Assembly: GCF_012489685.1 (NCBI RefSeq)
Contig: NC_080043.1
Span: 28,986,743 to 29,050,742, forward strand
Reading direction: 5' to 3'
Length of the DNA: 64,000 nt
Source: Lotus japonicus
Lineage: Eukaryota > Streptophyta > Magnoliopsida > Fabales > Fabaceae
Under the pieces are notes generated by a model. The model did not search any database, was not told the DNA's origin, and saw only the letters and a list, made by a program, of their open reading frames with translations. Position 1 is the stretch's first letter. Each line of letters opens with the position of its first letter. This document shows, piece after piece, positions 22,629 to 35,300 of the stretch. The position numbers were made by a program, and so were the translations under genes.

Positions 22629-23815
22629 TTCCAAAAAGTCATATTTTAGGGAATTTTTGGTTCAGAAAATAAAAAACGCAGCCAAACAAAGCAAAACTTC
22701 TTCTATCACAAACAAGTAGTGACAACCATTTATGAGAAGGAAGAGCCCACTGAAGGAAACCACAACGTGTGCAAACATCTAAACAATCAGCATAGGGGTT
22801 TGTCTCACGACAAATGTGCTCGAAGGAGACATTCCAAAGACGAATAACAATGGAGATAACCTCTCCCGAGACATCGAATAAGGGAGAAGACATGGCAGGG
22901 GTCTCATGTAAATGAATCTCATCTAAGAAATCACTTTCACAAATCACCTGACAGTATCCTATTTCCCAAGCCAACAACAAACCATGTTTCAAGGTCAAAA
23001 GCTTAGCATTAAGAGAACCAAACAATATGTCACCAGCACTCATCAAGTTGCTACTTGGATGGAAGCAATATGTCGACGTCTAACTTAACAAACAAGCCCA
23101 AAGGAAAAGACCAAACAAGACGTGTAAGTTGATTTTGATGAGAAATAGAACTTCTATCCAAAAGAGTGTCGTATTCTTCGGCCGAGAAAGAGCTATGATG
23201 CAAAACAACATCAACTTGGGGAATCATCAAAAGTGACATTATTTTGCCTGTGCTAGATCCACCAAATGATAAGTACAAACCTATGATGCTCTTGATGATG
23301 GGTAAGAAAAACCAACAAAGTTCTCTAATTACTGTGCAAAAACGTTGCAAGTAGAGAGACTCCGTACCTCGGCCATATTTCGCAACCATAAGAATAACTG
23401 CAATGATAGTGAATAGTTGATTCTCTGTTTCCCGAACAACAGTTGCGCAATAGAGAAGCAGCAAGGGATAAGCATTCCTAAGAGTATTTGTAAGAAACGC
23501 ATCATGAGTGATCAAGCAAAGGAACCGTTTTATTCTGTGGAACTTTAAGGTGTCATGCCTGCAGGAAAGACACATCAGGTTGGTACAAAGAGGAATTGTG
23601 TAGTGCCTTGGCATAAGATGATTGGGATGAACAGGTATCCGACACACATCTCTTCTAATACCAAGCATCGCCAACATCGTGGTTCTAATACCAAACTTTC
23701 ATTTGGTTTTAGAAAAATGACCAAAAGGACAAAAGTAAAAATGCTTAAGGGTAAAAAACACTGAAGTATAAAAGTATAAAAACGCCATCGTTAAGTTTTT
23801 ATACTTCCATTAAGT
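22629..23815. repeat. 1.2 kb direct repeat, copy B
   Basis: Partner of 20524-21745. Both copies end in a small hairpin of 'aagtataaaa' and 'tttttatactt' followed by unrelated sequence. Terminal TG/CA bases and target duplications were not found, so this is not an obvious LTR pair. Confidence 0.85.
22639..23046 (-). pseudogene. RNase H-like (RVT_3) domain fragment
   Basis: 135 residues with the look of the RNase H domain found at the end of plant LINE polyproteins and related single-domain genes: NAKLLTLKHGLLLAWEIGYCQVICESD, then IVIRLWNVSFEHICRETNPYADCL. The acidic residues expected at the start of the fold are not in frame. The domain sits within repeat copy B only. The adjoining open stretch 23051-23677 (and 20985-21416 in copy A) has a different frame and no recognisable domain, although it includes a CxxC-like 'LMCLSCRHD'. 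Best read as a decayed retroelement fragment. Confidence 0.55.
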
Positions 23816-23825
23816 ATACGCCCCA

Positions 23826-23945
23826 TAATCTGCCACTGCTTCTCTCTCTCTGTCATCCCCTCTCTCTCTATCGCCCCATCCACAATCAATATTGCCCCTC
23901 CTTCACAAGTTCACTCTCCCCCTTGTTTAAACTTTGTAAGCATGA
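23826..23945. repeat. Direct repeat with 25491-25625
   Basis: A C/T-rich segment ('ctgccac.gctt', 'cccctctc', 'ccacaatcaata.tgcccctc', 'aacaagttcactc') recurs 1.67 kb to the right. It may be a leader-like fragment of an unidentified gene or element. The C-rich open frame at 25189-25602 overlaps the second copy and is low complexity; I do not call it a gene. Confidence 0.65.
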
Positions 23946-24122
23946 TTTTAAACTCTCAAAACACCATTTGAACCATGTTGAAGTATATATGTTACAGGAT
24001 TTAACAATACTCTTCCAAATATACAAACTATACAAATCCACCACAAATAAATAGAGATTCTGATTACTCATAAACTCTCAAAGTATTAGCCTAAAAATGT
24101 CATTTGAAATGAATTTCTAATT

Positions 24123-24210
24123 TAGCTACCAAGAAGAGAAATATTCATCAGCTTTGAATCCTTAACTACCAAGAAGAGAAATATTCATCAGTCTTGAATC
24201 CTTAATACCA
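24123..24210. repeat. 43-bp tandem duplication
   Basis: The unit 'taccaagaagagaaatattc' followed by 'atcag.tttgaatcctta' occurs twice in direct succession. Confidence 0.85.
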
Positions 24211-24927
24211 AGACTTCCAGTAGGGATGTAATTACTTGACAATCTAGATACTCCATCCTTACAACACATAAATGTCTTATATTTAGGTACAAGTATATAA
24301 TCCTCTAAAACAAATGTATATTTATGAGCCTTAATTATATGTTATTATAATAGTACGAAACTGACATGAAATTATTATAATAAGAGGATTTAATTTAAAA
24401 GTTGTAACATGTAAAGACAATGATTAGTTACTGTGAGGCCAGTCGTCAAATTGGGAAGTACTAAAATGGTATTAAAGCCCACATCTTGTTGTACGACATT
24501 TGATACTCGAGGCCAACAAGAGCGGAGAGTGATCGTTGGTGCAATGAGAAGACATACAATGAGTGACTCCTAGCTAGACTTTTAGACGAAGAGACACATT
24601 ACTGAATCGATTCAGCACCAGAACGAGAGGCATTCCGGGACTGTATAGTTGAGGAGGACTTATAAGATTTGATTGGTATTACTCATAACAACAAAAATCA
24701 TCTTCTTTTTAAGAGTCCAACTCTTAAAACCTCCAAGGTTAAGTGTGCGAGGAATCATACACATCACCATTGTTGTTCACTAATCTCATTAAACAATATC
24801 TCAAATTAAGGTGCCGAAGCAAATTGTCATATCCTATAACTCTTCGTTTTGGTAAAGGTTGGAAACAACAAATGGAAATAGCAAGAAGAGAAGTTGGGCA
24901 GAGACCATTGTTGTTACTTGTTACCTC

Positions 24928-25157
24928 GTTTGGATTGACAAATTGAGTGAGAGAGTAATAAAATTGTGGGACTCACAACTTATAATCTTATGAAATTTTG
25001 GATGGAGACAGAGGAGAATTTACCATTTTTCACTAATGTTTTTTTCCAACTATTATTTATCTTCTTTCTTAATTTATAATATTTTATATTTAACGTAAAC
25101 ATGACTCTACTGATAAATAATCTTCTCTATTCTTTTTCTCTATACAATCAAACGAGA
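24928..25157. mobile_element. MITE with ctcgtttg ends
   Basis: Inverted ends ctcgtttggattg and caatcaaacgag bound a 230-bp AT-rich interior. The ends resemble those of hAT-type MITEs, as at 381. No clear target duplication. Confidence 0.45.
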
Positions 25158-26134
25158 TGAGAGATATTCCCATAGTTTTTCTTATTTATTGACTTTTTTA
25201 TTATATCAAATAATCTATAAAATCTTCCCATTTTCTTATTTGTCATCACTTTCTCTCTATTTATTTTCTCTCTTCCCCATCGCACCACCGACGCCCCTAC
25301 CACGCACGGTGACGTCCCGCCTCCCTGCCCCAGATCTCTCCCCGCCCGCCCCATCCCTCTCTCATCTCACTCACAAACCCTCACCACTACCTCTTCATCG
25401 TCGCTCTCGATGGTTGGTCCCACTACTCCTTCGAGTGCCTTTTGCGCTTAGCTCTCCGCTCCGTCGTCCCCTCTCCTTTCGTCACCCTATAACCTGCCAC
25501 CGCTTTTCTCTCTCTCTCTCTGTCTGCCATCCCCTCTCCTTCTGTCGCCCCCTCCACAATCAATACTGCCCCTCCTTAACAAGTTCACTCCCCCCTTGTT
25601 AAAACTCTGTAAGCATAATTTTTACTCTCTATGTTCCTTTTTATACAAGACAAACCAAACCACTATTTCATGCCCCTCAAGATACGTAGTTAAAGTAGTT
25701 TGTAGCATTAAATGAGGTTGTCTAAATGACCCTAGGTAAAAAATGGGTCAAATAACCCAAGCCTAGGTGTTCCAATAATATTATTACATGTGTCTTTTAA
25801 AAGAATCCAACTCATGTGACATGTGTCATCATAAAATCCAACTCATTTCCTTGTTATCTTTTTAATACTAGTGATTTTTACCCGTGCGTTGCACGATGGA
25901 ATTTTCTCTTGTGTTTGGGACATGGATTAATAAATAGGTTTATACAAATTTAACATGCTAAAAACTCGATTTTGCCGAGATTTTAACTTGATGGAATTAA
26001 AATGTGACAAATATGAGTATTCCATAAAACAACACCACAACCAACATGGGTTGGCACAATTTAGATGAAAATTGATTATAAAATCATAAATCCCCTAGAT
26101 TAAGGAACTTGATGTGTATATAAAATCAAGTTTT

Positions 26135-26342
26135 AGGTTCCGAATTTAGCTCTCACCTCCTAAACATCGAGGGTTCTAATCCCCCTGGGGTCAGTAAAAT
26201 CCTAGTTGGTAGGCAGCCCTCCTCGGGGAGATCCCCCGACGCTCATTCTAGGAGTGGACCTCTACTGGCTTCTCAAGCAAGCCATTGGCTCTCTGCCCTG
26301 TACTTTCTCTCTGTTCTACCATTTTTATAAAAATAAATAAAA
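26135..26342 (+). repeat. Possible SINE-like insert inside Helitron 1
   Basis: A less AT-rich block beginning near 'ttagctctcacctcc' with a B-box-like 'gagggttctaatcccc' about 30 bases on, and an A-rich end (aaaataaataaa). Composition differs sharply from the surrounding Helitron. Weak evidence. Confidence 0.3.
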
Positions 26343-26954
26343 CAACACCTCGACACAAAATCTAATTTTTTTTACATAAATTTACTCTTGAAATTATCAA
26401 AATAAGTATGAAAAATGTTATTAAATCATATTTAATTTTATTTTCTTATTAAATTTAACATTAAAGCATTTTCGTGCTAAAATTTTCTTCCTTATGGGAG
26501 TTTTCTGCCCTGTAATTTGAAAAAATTAAAATAATAATAGACTTTATTTTTATGCAAAACACTTTTAATATGAAACTACATTGTAAAATAAAGCAATATT
26601 ATTAAATTTATTTTCCTATTAATTTTTACATGTAAGTATTATCATGTAAAGTGCTCTTCCCCATTATAACTTATAACATTGTAATTTAAAATAAAAATAT
26701 ATATAATATGTATTAACTCTTTATCCTGCATGGATAATTTTCTCTTGTGTTTTAGACATGTACCTATACCTTACTTTAGCAAATTCACTGTCAATCAATT
26801 TGGGTCATTTTTACTCGTTCAATGCACATAAATTTTTCATACGATTGATAATGAAAACAATGCACTTAAGAAATTAGAAAATACTTGTATTCACATACAC
26901 ATCTAACATTAGTAAATAATTATGAAAAATGAACATGCTCAATTTTTTTTTCGA

Positions 26955-27345
26955 GAATTAAAATAGTTTTAATCAAATCAAATCCTCATAATATAATATC
27001 GACATTAAATTTTGTAACATCCGAAAATAAAACTTGACTGAATTTGAATCCGAATTCAATTTCATGGTTTTTAATTTTAATGAACAAAAAGTCAAGCATT
27101 AAATGTAATCAATTCTAATTTGATTGTTATTCAAATTTGAATTTTTATTTTAGAGATGTAAAACAGTTTTAATCAAATAAATCAAATCAAATCTTCATAA
27201 TTAATATCGGTATTTTTGTAACCTTCAAAAATAAAACTTGTATGAATTTGAATCTCGAATTCAATTTCACGGTTTCTATTTTTAATAAATAAAAAGTCAA
27301 GCATTAAATGTAATCAATTCTAATTTATATTTTAAATGAAAAAAA
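26955..27345. repeat. Two ~200-bp tandem units in Helitron 1
   Basis: Both units contain 'agttttaatcaaat', 'ttgtaac.t.c.aaaataaa', 'gaattcaatttca.ggttt' and 'agtcaagcattaaatgtaat'. They lie toward the 5' end of the Helitron, as do the tandem units of Helitron 2 at 52518. Confidence 0.75.
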
Positions 27346-27595
27346 ATTTAAGCATTAAAAACAAAAAATCAAGCAAAATCAAGGTTGTCAATGATGAGCC
27401 TCACTACCTAAATCAAAGAAAATGGACTTGTCATAAATTGGTCATAGTGAAGGAGGGATTGGGACTTGTCAAGCAAAGAGGGAGGTTGGGTGAGAGTTAA
27501 TCTTGGAGTGCCAAATCAGCTAAGTGAGGCTCACAACGTTCATCTTTTCTAAAGTATATAGTTTTTTATCAAATAGACTTTATTAAATAATTTAT

Positions 27596-28036
27596 TTATA
27601 CTTTGAACCCATAATTAGGATAAACTATACAATCAACCTCATTTCCAAAAAAAAAACTAAGAACCCTAATCCCAATTTTAATGTTTTGTTCCAATTTAGG
27701 ACCAAAAATTCCACCATTGATGGATGGCCTCTTTTCACTGTCCATGTTGTTTGCTGCTTTTTCTTTTCTTTCTATTGAATGAAAATTGCACTTTTTGCAA
27801 AGGATGTGCATTCCATCCACCTCTCGATCAAAGGGCGAAGGATGCATCTGTGAAGAAGGCATGAATTGTGAGCCATTAACGATATAGATACACTTGCTGG
27901 TTACGTTACCAAGTACATGTTGTGATCTTTCCATTGATAGGCTTGGCTTCACTTCAGCCTCACATTTGATGGTTGCTCCATTTTCTGATTTATTGTCCAT
28001 AATTGAATGAAACTGGCACTTAGGCCATTCAACCAA
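27596..28036 (-). CDS. Unknown 146-codon open frame inside the Mutator-like element
   Basis: An uninterrupted frame spanning the inner left arm and the central region. It has two loosely similar cysteine-containing segments (WPKCQFHSI and CKKCNFHSI) and a basic middle, without a known domain. No TATA box or good start context was identified. Being open through an inverted arm by chance is quite possible in a 440-bp stretch. If real it could be a captured host exon (Pack-MULE type). Confidence 0.25.
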   Translation of the reverse strand: MVEWPKCQFHSIMDNKSENGATIKCEAEVKPSLSMERSQHVLGNVTSKCIYIVNGSQFMPSSQMHPSPFDREVDGMHILCKKCNFHSIERKEKAANNMDSEKRPSINGGIFGPKLEQNIKIGIRVLSFFFGNEVDCIVYPNYGFKV

Positions 28037-28337
28037 TGATTATCAAATTGAAACTGAAAATTCAAAATTGGGGGTTAGGGTTCTTGGGTTATTTTTGGGA
28101 AAAAGAGGTTGATTGTGTAGTTTATCCTAATTGATGTGTTCAAAGTATAAATAAATTATTTAATAAAATGAATTTGATGAAAAAAAGTGAATAATGAAAT
28201 GAGTTGGATTGTATGATGACACATAATATGAGTTGTAAATTTTTAACGACACATGCAATAATACAATTGGAACACCTAGACTTGGGTTATTAAACTCATT
28301 TTTTATCTTGGGTCATTTAGACAACCCCGCATTAAAT

Positions 28338-29380
28338 TTGTTCCAAATTTATACAAATTTATATCAACTTTCTAAAATTATCCTAACCTACTTTTCTTAA
28401 TTTTTATTCATTATTAATGAGTTTCATAGCGAGAGAAAATTCAAATAATAATGATCGTATTGTTAAAAAAAATTAATATACTATAAAATTTCAATTAATT
28501 CTTATAAAAGGAGAAAGCTTGCTTTTCTGATTTATTGTCCAATATAAGGAGTAACGTCTGATTTTATATCTCTAAAGCATTTATTTGCATTTCGATGTGG
28601 ACAAGATAATCATCATCATATGGAAGCTATTTGTTCAAACTTCGATCAATCATTGATCATGTATTAGCCAAATTTGAACAAATCCAACACTAGTGTCCTC
28701 ATTAGCAATGAAACTCCCAAAATTCTAAAAGCAATCATGTGCCATCTACCCTCTGCATTTGTCACTTCTGGCTAGCATGCCATGATCTTTCTTGTTTAAT
28801 GTAAACTTTAAACAAATTCCATCTAATTTTGGTGCTAACTATGGTCATCTACCACCCCTCATCCCCATAACATTATTGCTCAAGCTTAAGCAGGAGTCTC
28901 AAGTTCGAATTCTGTAAATGCAACTGCATTAAATAATTAACTGACAAGCTTTGTCACACATTTTTTTTAATAAGCAGCTTTGTCACACATAGTAGTTTTA
29001 TCCTACTTGATCAAAATTGTCTCGCGGGAGGATATACTCAATAATGGTTTTTTCGACTATAATAAAGAATCAATGTCAGGGAAGTTAAAACGGTCAAACG
29101 GTGCTGCTATATAACTTTGCCATGCCATAAATTTAGCATTCTTATATTACCAATAACCATTTTGTACAGCTAATATTGGCAAGATACAGAAAAGCTTCAC
29201 CAATTAGCATCAGTCAAAACTATCAGAACCTGCACTAAATTCTGATTCTGTCATTCTGAGTACTCTTTATGACACCATGTTAGTATCAATTTGAAGCTGA
29301 AACTTTGTATTATTTCCTCTTTCTTATTCAATGATATAACATGCTTTTTCAAATCTCTGACTCAGTCACTGAAGCAAAAA
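28338..29380. other. Intergenic, upstream of TBL gene 2
   Basis: AT-rich and without a gene. Near 28890-28970 a tRNA-like fragment ('gctcaagcttaagcagg', then 'agttcgaattc') suggests a short SINE remnant. The 15-mer agctttgtcacacat is repeated directly at about 28949 and 28978 with a T-rich spacer. Confidence 0.5.
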
Positions 29381-32300
29381 ATGCAGAGATGGAAATGGAG
29401 CAGAAAGAAACCTCCCATTTTTCCTCTGCTTGTTGTTTTCTTCATGGTCTTCATAGCATTCTCAACCTTCCACAGTGAACACAGCATTCAACAAATCCAT
29501 GAAAACCCAGATCATGTTCACAATCACCAAGAAGCTTCCTATGTCAAACCCAACCTCTCTGGTCAACTCAAGCAAGCTCCAGGTGGGTGCACACAACTTG
29601 TTTGCTATTATGCTTCACTGAAAACTTCAAACAGAAATGATAAATTTTGGTCAATTTTTATGCTTTGTGAGTTTGATTTGTGCTTTCTCTTTGACTTGTT
29701 GAAATGGGTTTTTCTTTTTTTGGATTTTAGAGGTTTTGGATAGATTCAGTAGATGCAACTCCACTGTGGAGTATAGTGGCCGGAAAATTGCTTGGTCTGG
29801 CGATTCTCAGCGTTCCGGTCACCGGAGAGCGAGTTCTGAGAGCTGTGATGTTTTCTCGGGCAAGTGGGTCTTTGATAATGCTTCATATCCATTGTACAGT
29901 GAGTCAGCTTGCCCTTACATGTCTGATCAATTGGCCTGTCACAAGCATGGAAGGTCTGATCTGGGGTACCAGCATTGGAGATGGCAGCCACATAACTGCA
30001 ATTTGAAGAGGTGATTTCTCTTTGAGCTTTTTTTTCTCCCCTTTGAGCATAGTAAGATCATGGTTTTGTTGGTGCATGAGTGGGAACTAGCCAATTCAAA
30101 GTTCCAAGGTCATCATTGTTTTGTGAAGTTATGTATAACCAAGATAGGTTCCGTAGAGTTTCTATTTTTGGTTCAAAGAAAAACACATTAATGCAAATGG
30201 GTAAGACAAATCCATGTGAACAATACTACAATGCTACAACATGAAACACTACAAATATAACATGCTTGCTCACAAAAACATAAACCAATATAACAGGTAG
30301 GCAATAGATCAAAACATCCTCCTTAAACAGATTTGATTTCAAAATCAAGCCTCTAGCTAATTTTTCCTTTGATGCCTCTAATTCCGAGGCCCTCTGCTGG
30401 AGCTGGTGCAAAGGAGACCAACCAAGAACAAGCGGCTCAGCCGCTCCAATCTAGCTTTTCAGAGGTAGTCTGAAGTCAATCAGAAGTGGTGAGGGAAAGA
30501 GAGGTGGGAAAATGTTAAAGGTGATGGTGGAGAGAGGGAACATAGAAGGTGGTGGTGGTGGTGGTAGCGGCGGCTGGATGAAGGAAGAGAAGGATATGGA
30601 AACTAAAACAGAAAGAAAAAATACAGCTAGAAAGTAGAAACTAAAACCCCTCCCTTAGGATGGAGGGAAATCCAACTATGCGGCGGCTGTAGCTTGAAGA
30701 AGAGGGTTTTCAGTTTCTGTTTCAGAGAGGTGAGAATTTTAACTAGTTCTGTAGAGTTCCGTTCCAAGTGGGAGTGTGGGACATTTGTTCTATTGTTTCT
30801 GTGGAATTGGAGTTAGAAAAATCACAACAATTTGTTCTGCTTAAAAGCATCATATGAAAATGGTAATGATTTTTATAACCAAGTAGGTTCGTTATGCTGG
30901 TCTTCACTGATTTCTTGTCTATAACAGGTGGGATGTGAAAGAAATGTGGGAGAAGTTGAGAGGTAAAAGGCTAATGTTTGTTGGGGATTCACTAAACAGA
31001 GGGCAATGGATATCTATGGTATGCTTGTTACAGTCAGTAATTCCTTCTGATAAGAGATCAATGTCACCAAATGCCCATCTTACCATCTTCAGAGCAGAGG
31101 TAAGAACCCTATGCTTTAATGTAGCCCCCTATACAATGTTGTCTTCTTCCTTCATTTCACTATTTCTTATTAGACCACTTGATGTTCTAAGACATTGGAT
31201 TGATGGGGTTTGGTTCACCAGTACCACTGTCTGAGATTCTCCTCATCTGCACGCTGCTAACTTTTGTGCTAATTATCAGGAGTATAATGCAAGTGTGGAA
31301 TTCCTCTGGGCTCCTCTTCTTGTTGAATCTAATTCCGATGATCCTGTAAATCACAGACTAGGTGAACGGATAATTCGTCCTGATTCTGTTCTTAAGCATG
31401 CATCACTGTGGGAGCATGCTGATATACTTGTTTTCAACACATACTTGTGGTGGAGACAAGGCCCAGTCAAGCTATTGTCTGTATCAGTTTATCACTACAC
31501 AATTGGATTTTTAACGGGAATTTGTCTACTCGATTCTGATTGGATATTCCAATTTGTAATTTTTCAGATGGACTAGTGAAGAAAATGGAGCTTGTGAAGA
31601 ATTAAATGGACAAGGAGCCATGGAGTTGGCCATGGAAGCCTGGGCAGATTGGATATCTTCGAAAGTTGATCCCCTCAAGAAGCGTGTCTTTTTTGTGACC
31701 ATGTCCCCAACACATCTCTGGTGAGCACCCAATCTAGATTTTTTATGATCCCATCAGAAAATTTTTTTGCCAGTATGCATTATTGAACATGAACCTTTGG
31801 CCAGAGGTTATTCTAATTCTTTATTCAAACTCACATTAGTTAAAAGGGGACAACATTACTGTTGGCTGGTTTTAAATGATTAGTTCATTATTTCTTCTGC
31901 ATTCTTAGAACATGTGGCAGAATTATGTTAGTGATTTTCATTCATCTTATATGCTAGTTTTAATTTGGATAATCCAAACCAAAGTTTTAACTTCCTGCCT
32001 TCACCCCTCTTCCATGGCAGTCTGCAATTCTGCCAAAATTGTCACTGTAAAAATCTTACTATTTCTGGTTTGAATATTGACTTTCTTTTGATATCATATA
32101 TATTGGTCATGTAGTATACATTCTATTGTGTTAAAATATAAAATATGTTTTAGCTGCCAAGTTTTAGCCACATAAAGAAAATGTCAGTGTAATCAATGTC
32201 ATATGTGTTTGTGCATAGTGCATACCCCTTGGAAACCAACCGAACTTCAATAGAGCCAATAGGACCATTAGAATTTACTTTAGTAGTGTAAATATACTTA

Positions 32301-35300
32301 CACCTACACCCATGACCCAACATATTTCTTCCCCACGGGCAAAGGGACCAAATCCCAAGTCTCATTATGTTCATCGGACAACATTTCCTCCATATCTCGC
32401 TGCCAATCAGCATGTATTAAGGCATCTGAAAGAGACTTAGGGACAAAGGACTTAAAGGTAGATGATAAATTAGTTGAAGATACATAGTAAGAGATAGAGT
32501 AGGTGCAAGTGGGTTTACCTTTACATAAGACTATGGGAAGGTCCAGAACACTAGAAGGATCTGTAGACACCGGAGGAGGTTGAAACAAAGGTTGAGTATC
32601 CAGTGGAGAATCACCAGTTTTCTGCTACCGACTGTATGTCTTCTAGCATAATTCGAAACATGTACCAGTGGTCCAGTAGGAGTCTATGGAGCAGGGTAAG
32701 TCATGGTATAAGTTACGGAGGAATTATATGACTCCCACACAGGTAAAGAGAATGACAACCCATCAATGGAGTGGTCCTCAAAGAACTTAACATCAATAGA
32801 GACAATATAGCGACCAAGATCTTGAGCGAAACATCGACACCCTTTCAGGGTACAAGAGTAGCCCAAGAGCACACACTTCAAGGACATTAGGTCCAACTTA
32901 GTCACTTGAAACCTGACATCAAGAACAAACGATGTGCATCCACATACTCTTGGGGAAGGGGAACAAAGATCAAGAAGGGAAAAGGATAGAATAAGGAACA
33001 ACTCCATTTAATATAGATGACGACATGCGATTAATTAAATATGCAGCAGTAAGAGCTGCATCTCCCCACGAAATTTTAGGAACTTTCATATATAACACTA
33101 GCCTGGGCAACTTTCACAAGATTTCAACTTTTATGCTTAGCCACCCCATTCAGTTCTGGTGTAACAATGCGGGATGGTTTATAAATCATATCATGTTCAT
33201 TCATAAAAGCAAGAAATGGTACAAACAAATATTCTTTGGCATTATCACACCTGACATTCATATTGCGTACGAACTTCAACACAAAAATTACAAAATATAA
33301 TGAACTACTCAAATATGGATTTCAATAAATATAACCATGTTGTATGAGAATAGCCATCCATAAATGTAACAAATGACTTATAATCTAACATAGAAGTCAC
33401 AGGGCAATGACCCCCACACATCAAAATGGACAATGTCAAATAGGGATGTAGCACTTATAATCAAATGAAGTAAATAAACACTACAGTGATGTTTAGTGAA
33501 CTGGCATGACTCACTAGTCAGGCTTGATATGGACTCTAATTGAGAATATAGCTTCCTAAGAACACCTAAAGACAGACAGCCAAGGCGACAGTGAAGCTGG
33601 AAAGGGGATAAGCTACTGGTAGGAGAAGTTGTTGATGCCTTCAGGGCTCCTTCCACTTGGTACAATCCATCATATACACTTCCTCTACCAGTAGTCCTTT
33701 GTGGCAACAGATCCTGAAATTCACAAGAATCTGAAAATAAAGTTAAATAGTAGTTCAAAGTAAGTTTATATCACGACTAAGTGAGGGAAGATTACAAGTA
33801 AACTCAGGTAAATACAAACACTAGACCATCAAAAAGAGTTGTAGACAGGTGTATACTAGAGGAACTGAAGGAAGAAAAGATACTTGAATCCCTAGTTATA
33901 TGATCAGTAGCGCCAGAATTAGTGGCCCAACCCATGACGTAGAGGATAGACACGCAATAGGATTACCTGTTTGGACAAATGTTTGGTGGAGGATGAAGGT
34001 GAACTAATCACTCATACCCACCTTACGTCTGTCGTGACTGGGAAGCAGGGTTAGCAAAGTGAGGATTTCTTGACCACTGTGAATACCCCACATTTGATCG
34101 CTCTGCTTTAGTAGTCCATTCTGGTACAATCACCACGATTTCCTCCGCCTCCACTGTGATTGCCTTGAGTTCTGGAATGGACTACTAAAGCAGAGTGATC
34201 AGATGAATCAACATCAGTAGTAGATCTAGGTTCCTTAAAAGAAGAATGCATGACCTGAGAGAGAACATTAGTGAGATTATCTACCTTTTATGCTCGACTA
34301 GATCTGAGACCTCACCACCTCATACTCTAGGCAAGGCTAGATAGCAAACTCAAGGCTATTATGAGTTTCTTTTGTTGGGTTATCATCTCCTCTACAAACT
34401 TTCAGGCCAATAGAGAAGTTAGCTCCTCAATATATTTCTTAAACTCTAAGAAATAGGCCATCACCTTACACTTGTTATGCTTTGGGAAAAACATCTCTTG
34501 CTATAGGAGCTTATGAAAAAAAAAAGAACTCTTGCAATAGGTCATAGACACGATTCAAATTATCCTACCTTCCATAAATAAATTGCAGAAAATCCCACAA
34601 ATCCTTCATTGTTCTGTAGTGGGTAGTAAGTAATGACCGCATCCCGCTTATCAACAAAACTCACCAATAAGGCCAAAATACACTTATCCTCTGTGCTGCA
34701 TTTCGCGGCTACCTTTGGGTCCACTAGACATCTCTATGTCAAATGTCCATCCTTTCCCATTCCTCGTAAGCTGGCCTCCACAAAATATCTCCACTCCACA
34801 TAATTCTCACCATCCCTATCAAGCTTTATATAAGTGTATATGGACAAAGTTGTCATAAATTCCGTTCAGTGACCGGGGCCTTAGAGCTCTCGTCAAGTGC
34901 TAAATGCAGTCTCCCTGATATATATAATACTAAGTTAGGAGTGAAGTACATTTTGCAGTACAAAGTACGGGGTACAAGTACATTTGATCATAACCCTAAC
35001 TCTTAACATCAATGCAAATGAGAATACAATAATAACCAGATAAATGATAATATTTTATCATGTGATTTACGTCTATAATGATTCATCCTAACTCTTAAAA
35101 CACTAAATCTATGTTTTGATTTAAGATTTGTATTTTTCATATCAATCTTTTCACTTATTTTATATGTTGCAATATAGTCTGCTGCATCATCTTCTGTGTT
35201 GTTTTTGTGTCCCATGTCATGTTTGTGCTTCCTGGTTTTTAGATGCCACTTATTGGCCTAGTGGTCACCAGGTGTGTACTAGGTTCCCCTTCTCCCCTCT

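Larger units (their letters stand above)
25868..27561 (-). mobile_element. Helitron 1 (non-autonomous)
   Basis: On the minus strand the 3' end shows a perfect hairpin CGTGC-AAC-GCACG, then 11 bases, then CTAG, followed by T: the canonical Helitron terminus. The uninterrupted right arm of the host element shows what was there before. The 5' end (minus strand, at 27561) reads CTATATACTTTAGAAAAG; the expected leading TC is damaged by one base. No Rep/helicase protein is present. Termini and the first ~100 bases match Helitron 2 at 47158-53166. Confidence 0.8.
25714..28328. mobile_element. Long-TIR Mutator-like element with 9-bp TSD
   Basis: The left end reads gaggttgtctaaatgaccc and the right end gggtcatttagacaacccc. 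The 9-bp direct repeat gcattaaat flanks both (25705-25713 and 28329-28337), the duplication length of Mutator-like elements. The inverted arms are at least 280 bp: the left arm is 25714-25867 plus 27562-about 27750, because a Helitron sits inside it; the right arm is about 27990-28328 and uninterrupted. No transposase is encoded, so it is non-autonomous. Its ends are close to those of the MITE at 53624-53808. Confidence 0.85.

Noticed and set aside
20524..23815. LTR retrotransposon with 1.2 kb LTRs
   Set aside because: Copies lack TG/CA ends, primer-binding site, polypurine tract and flanking duplication.
25189..25602. 137-codon proline/serine-rich open frame
   Set aside because: Low-complexity C/T-rich DNA partly repeated at 23826; no start context, domain or splice structure.
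26800..26835. A third Helitron 3' end (tttttactcgttcaatgcac)
   Set aside because: Resembles the family hairpin but the stem is broken and CTAG is absent; at most a decayed fragment.
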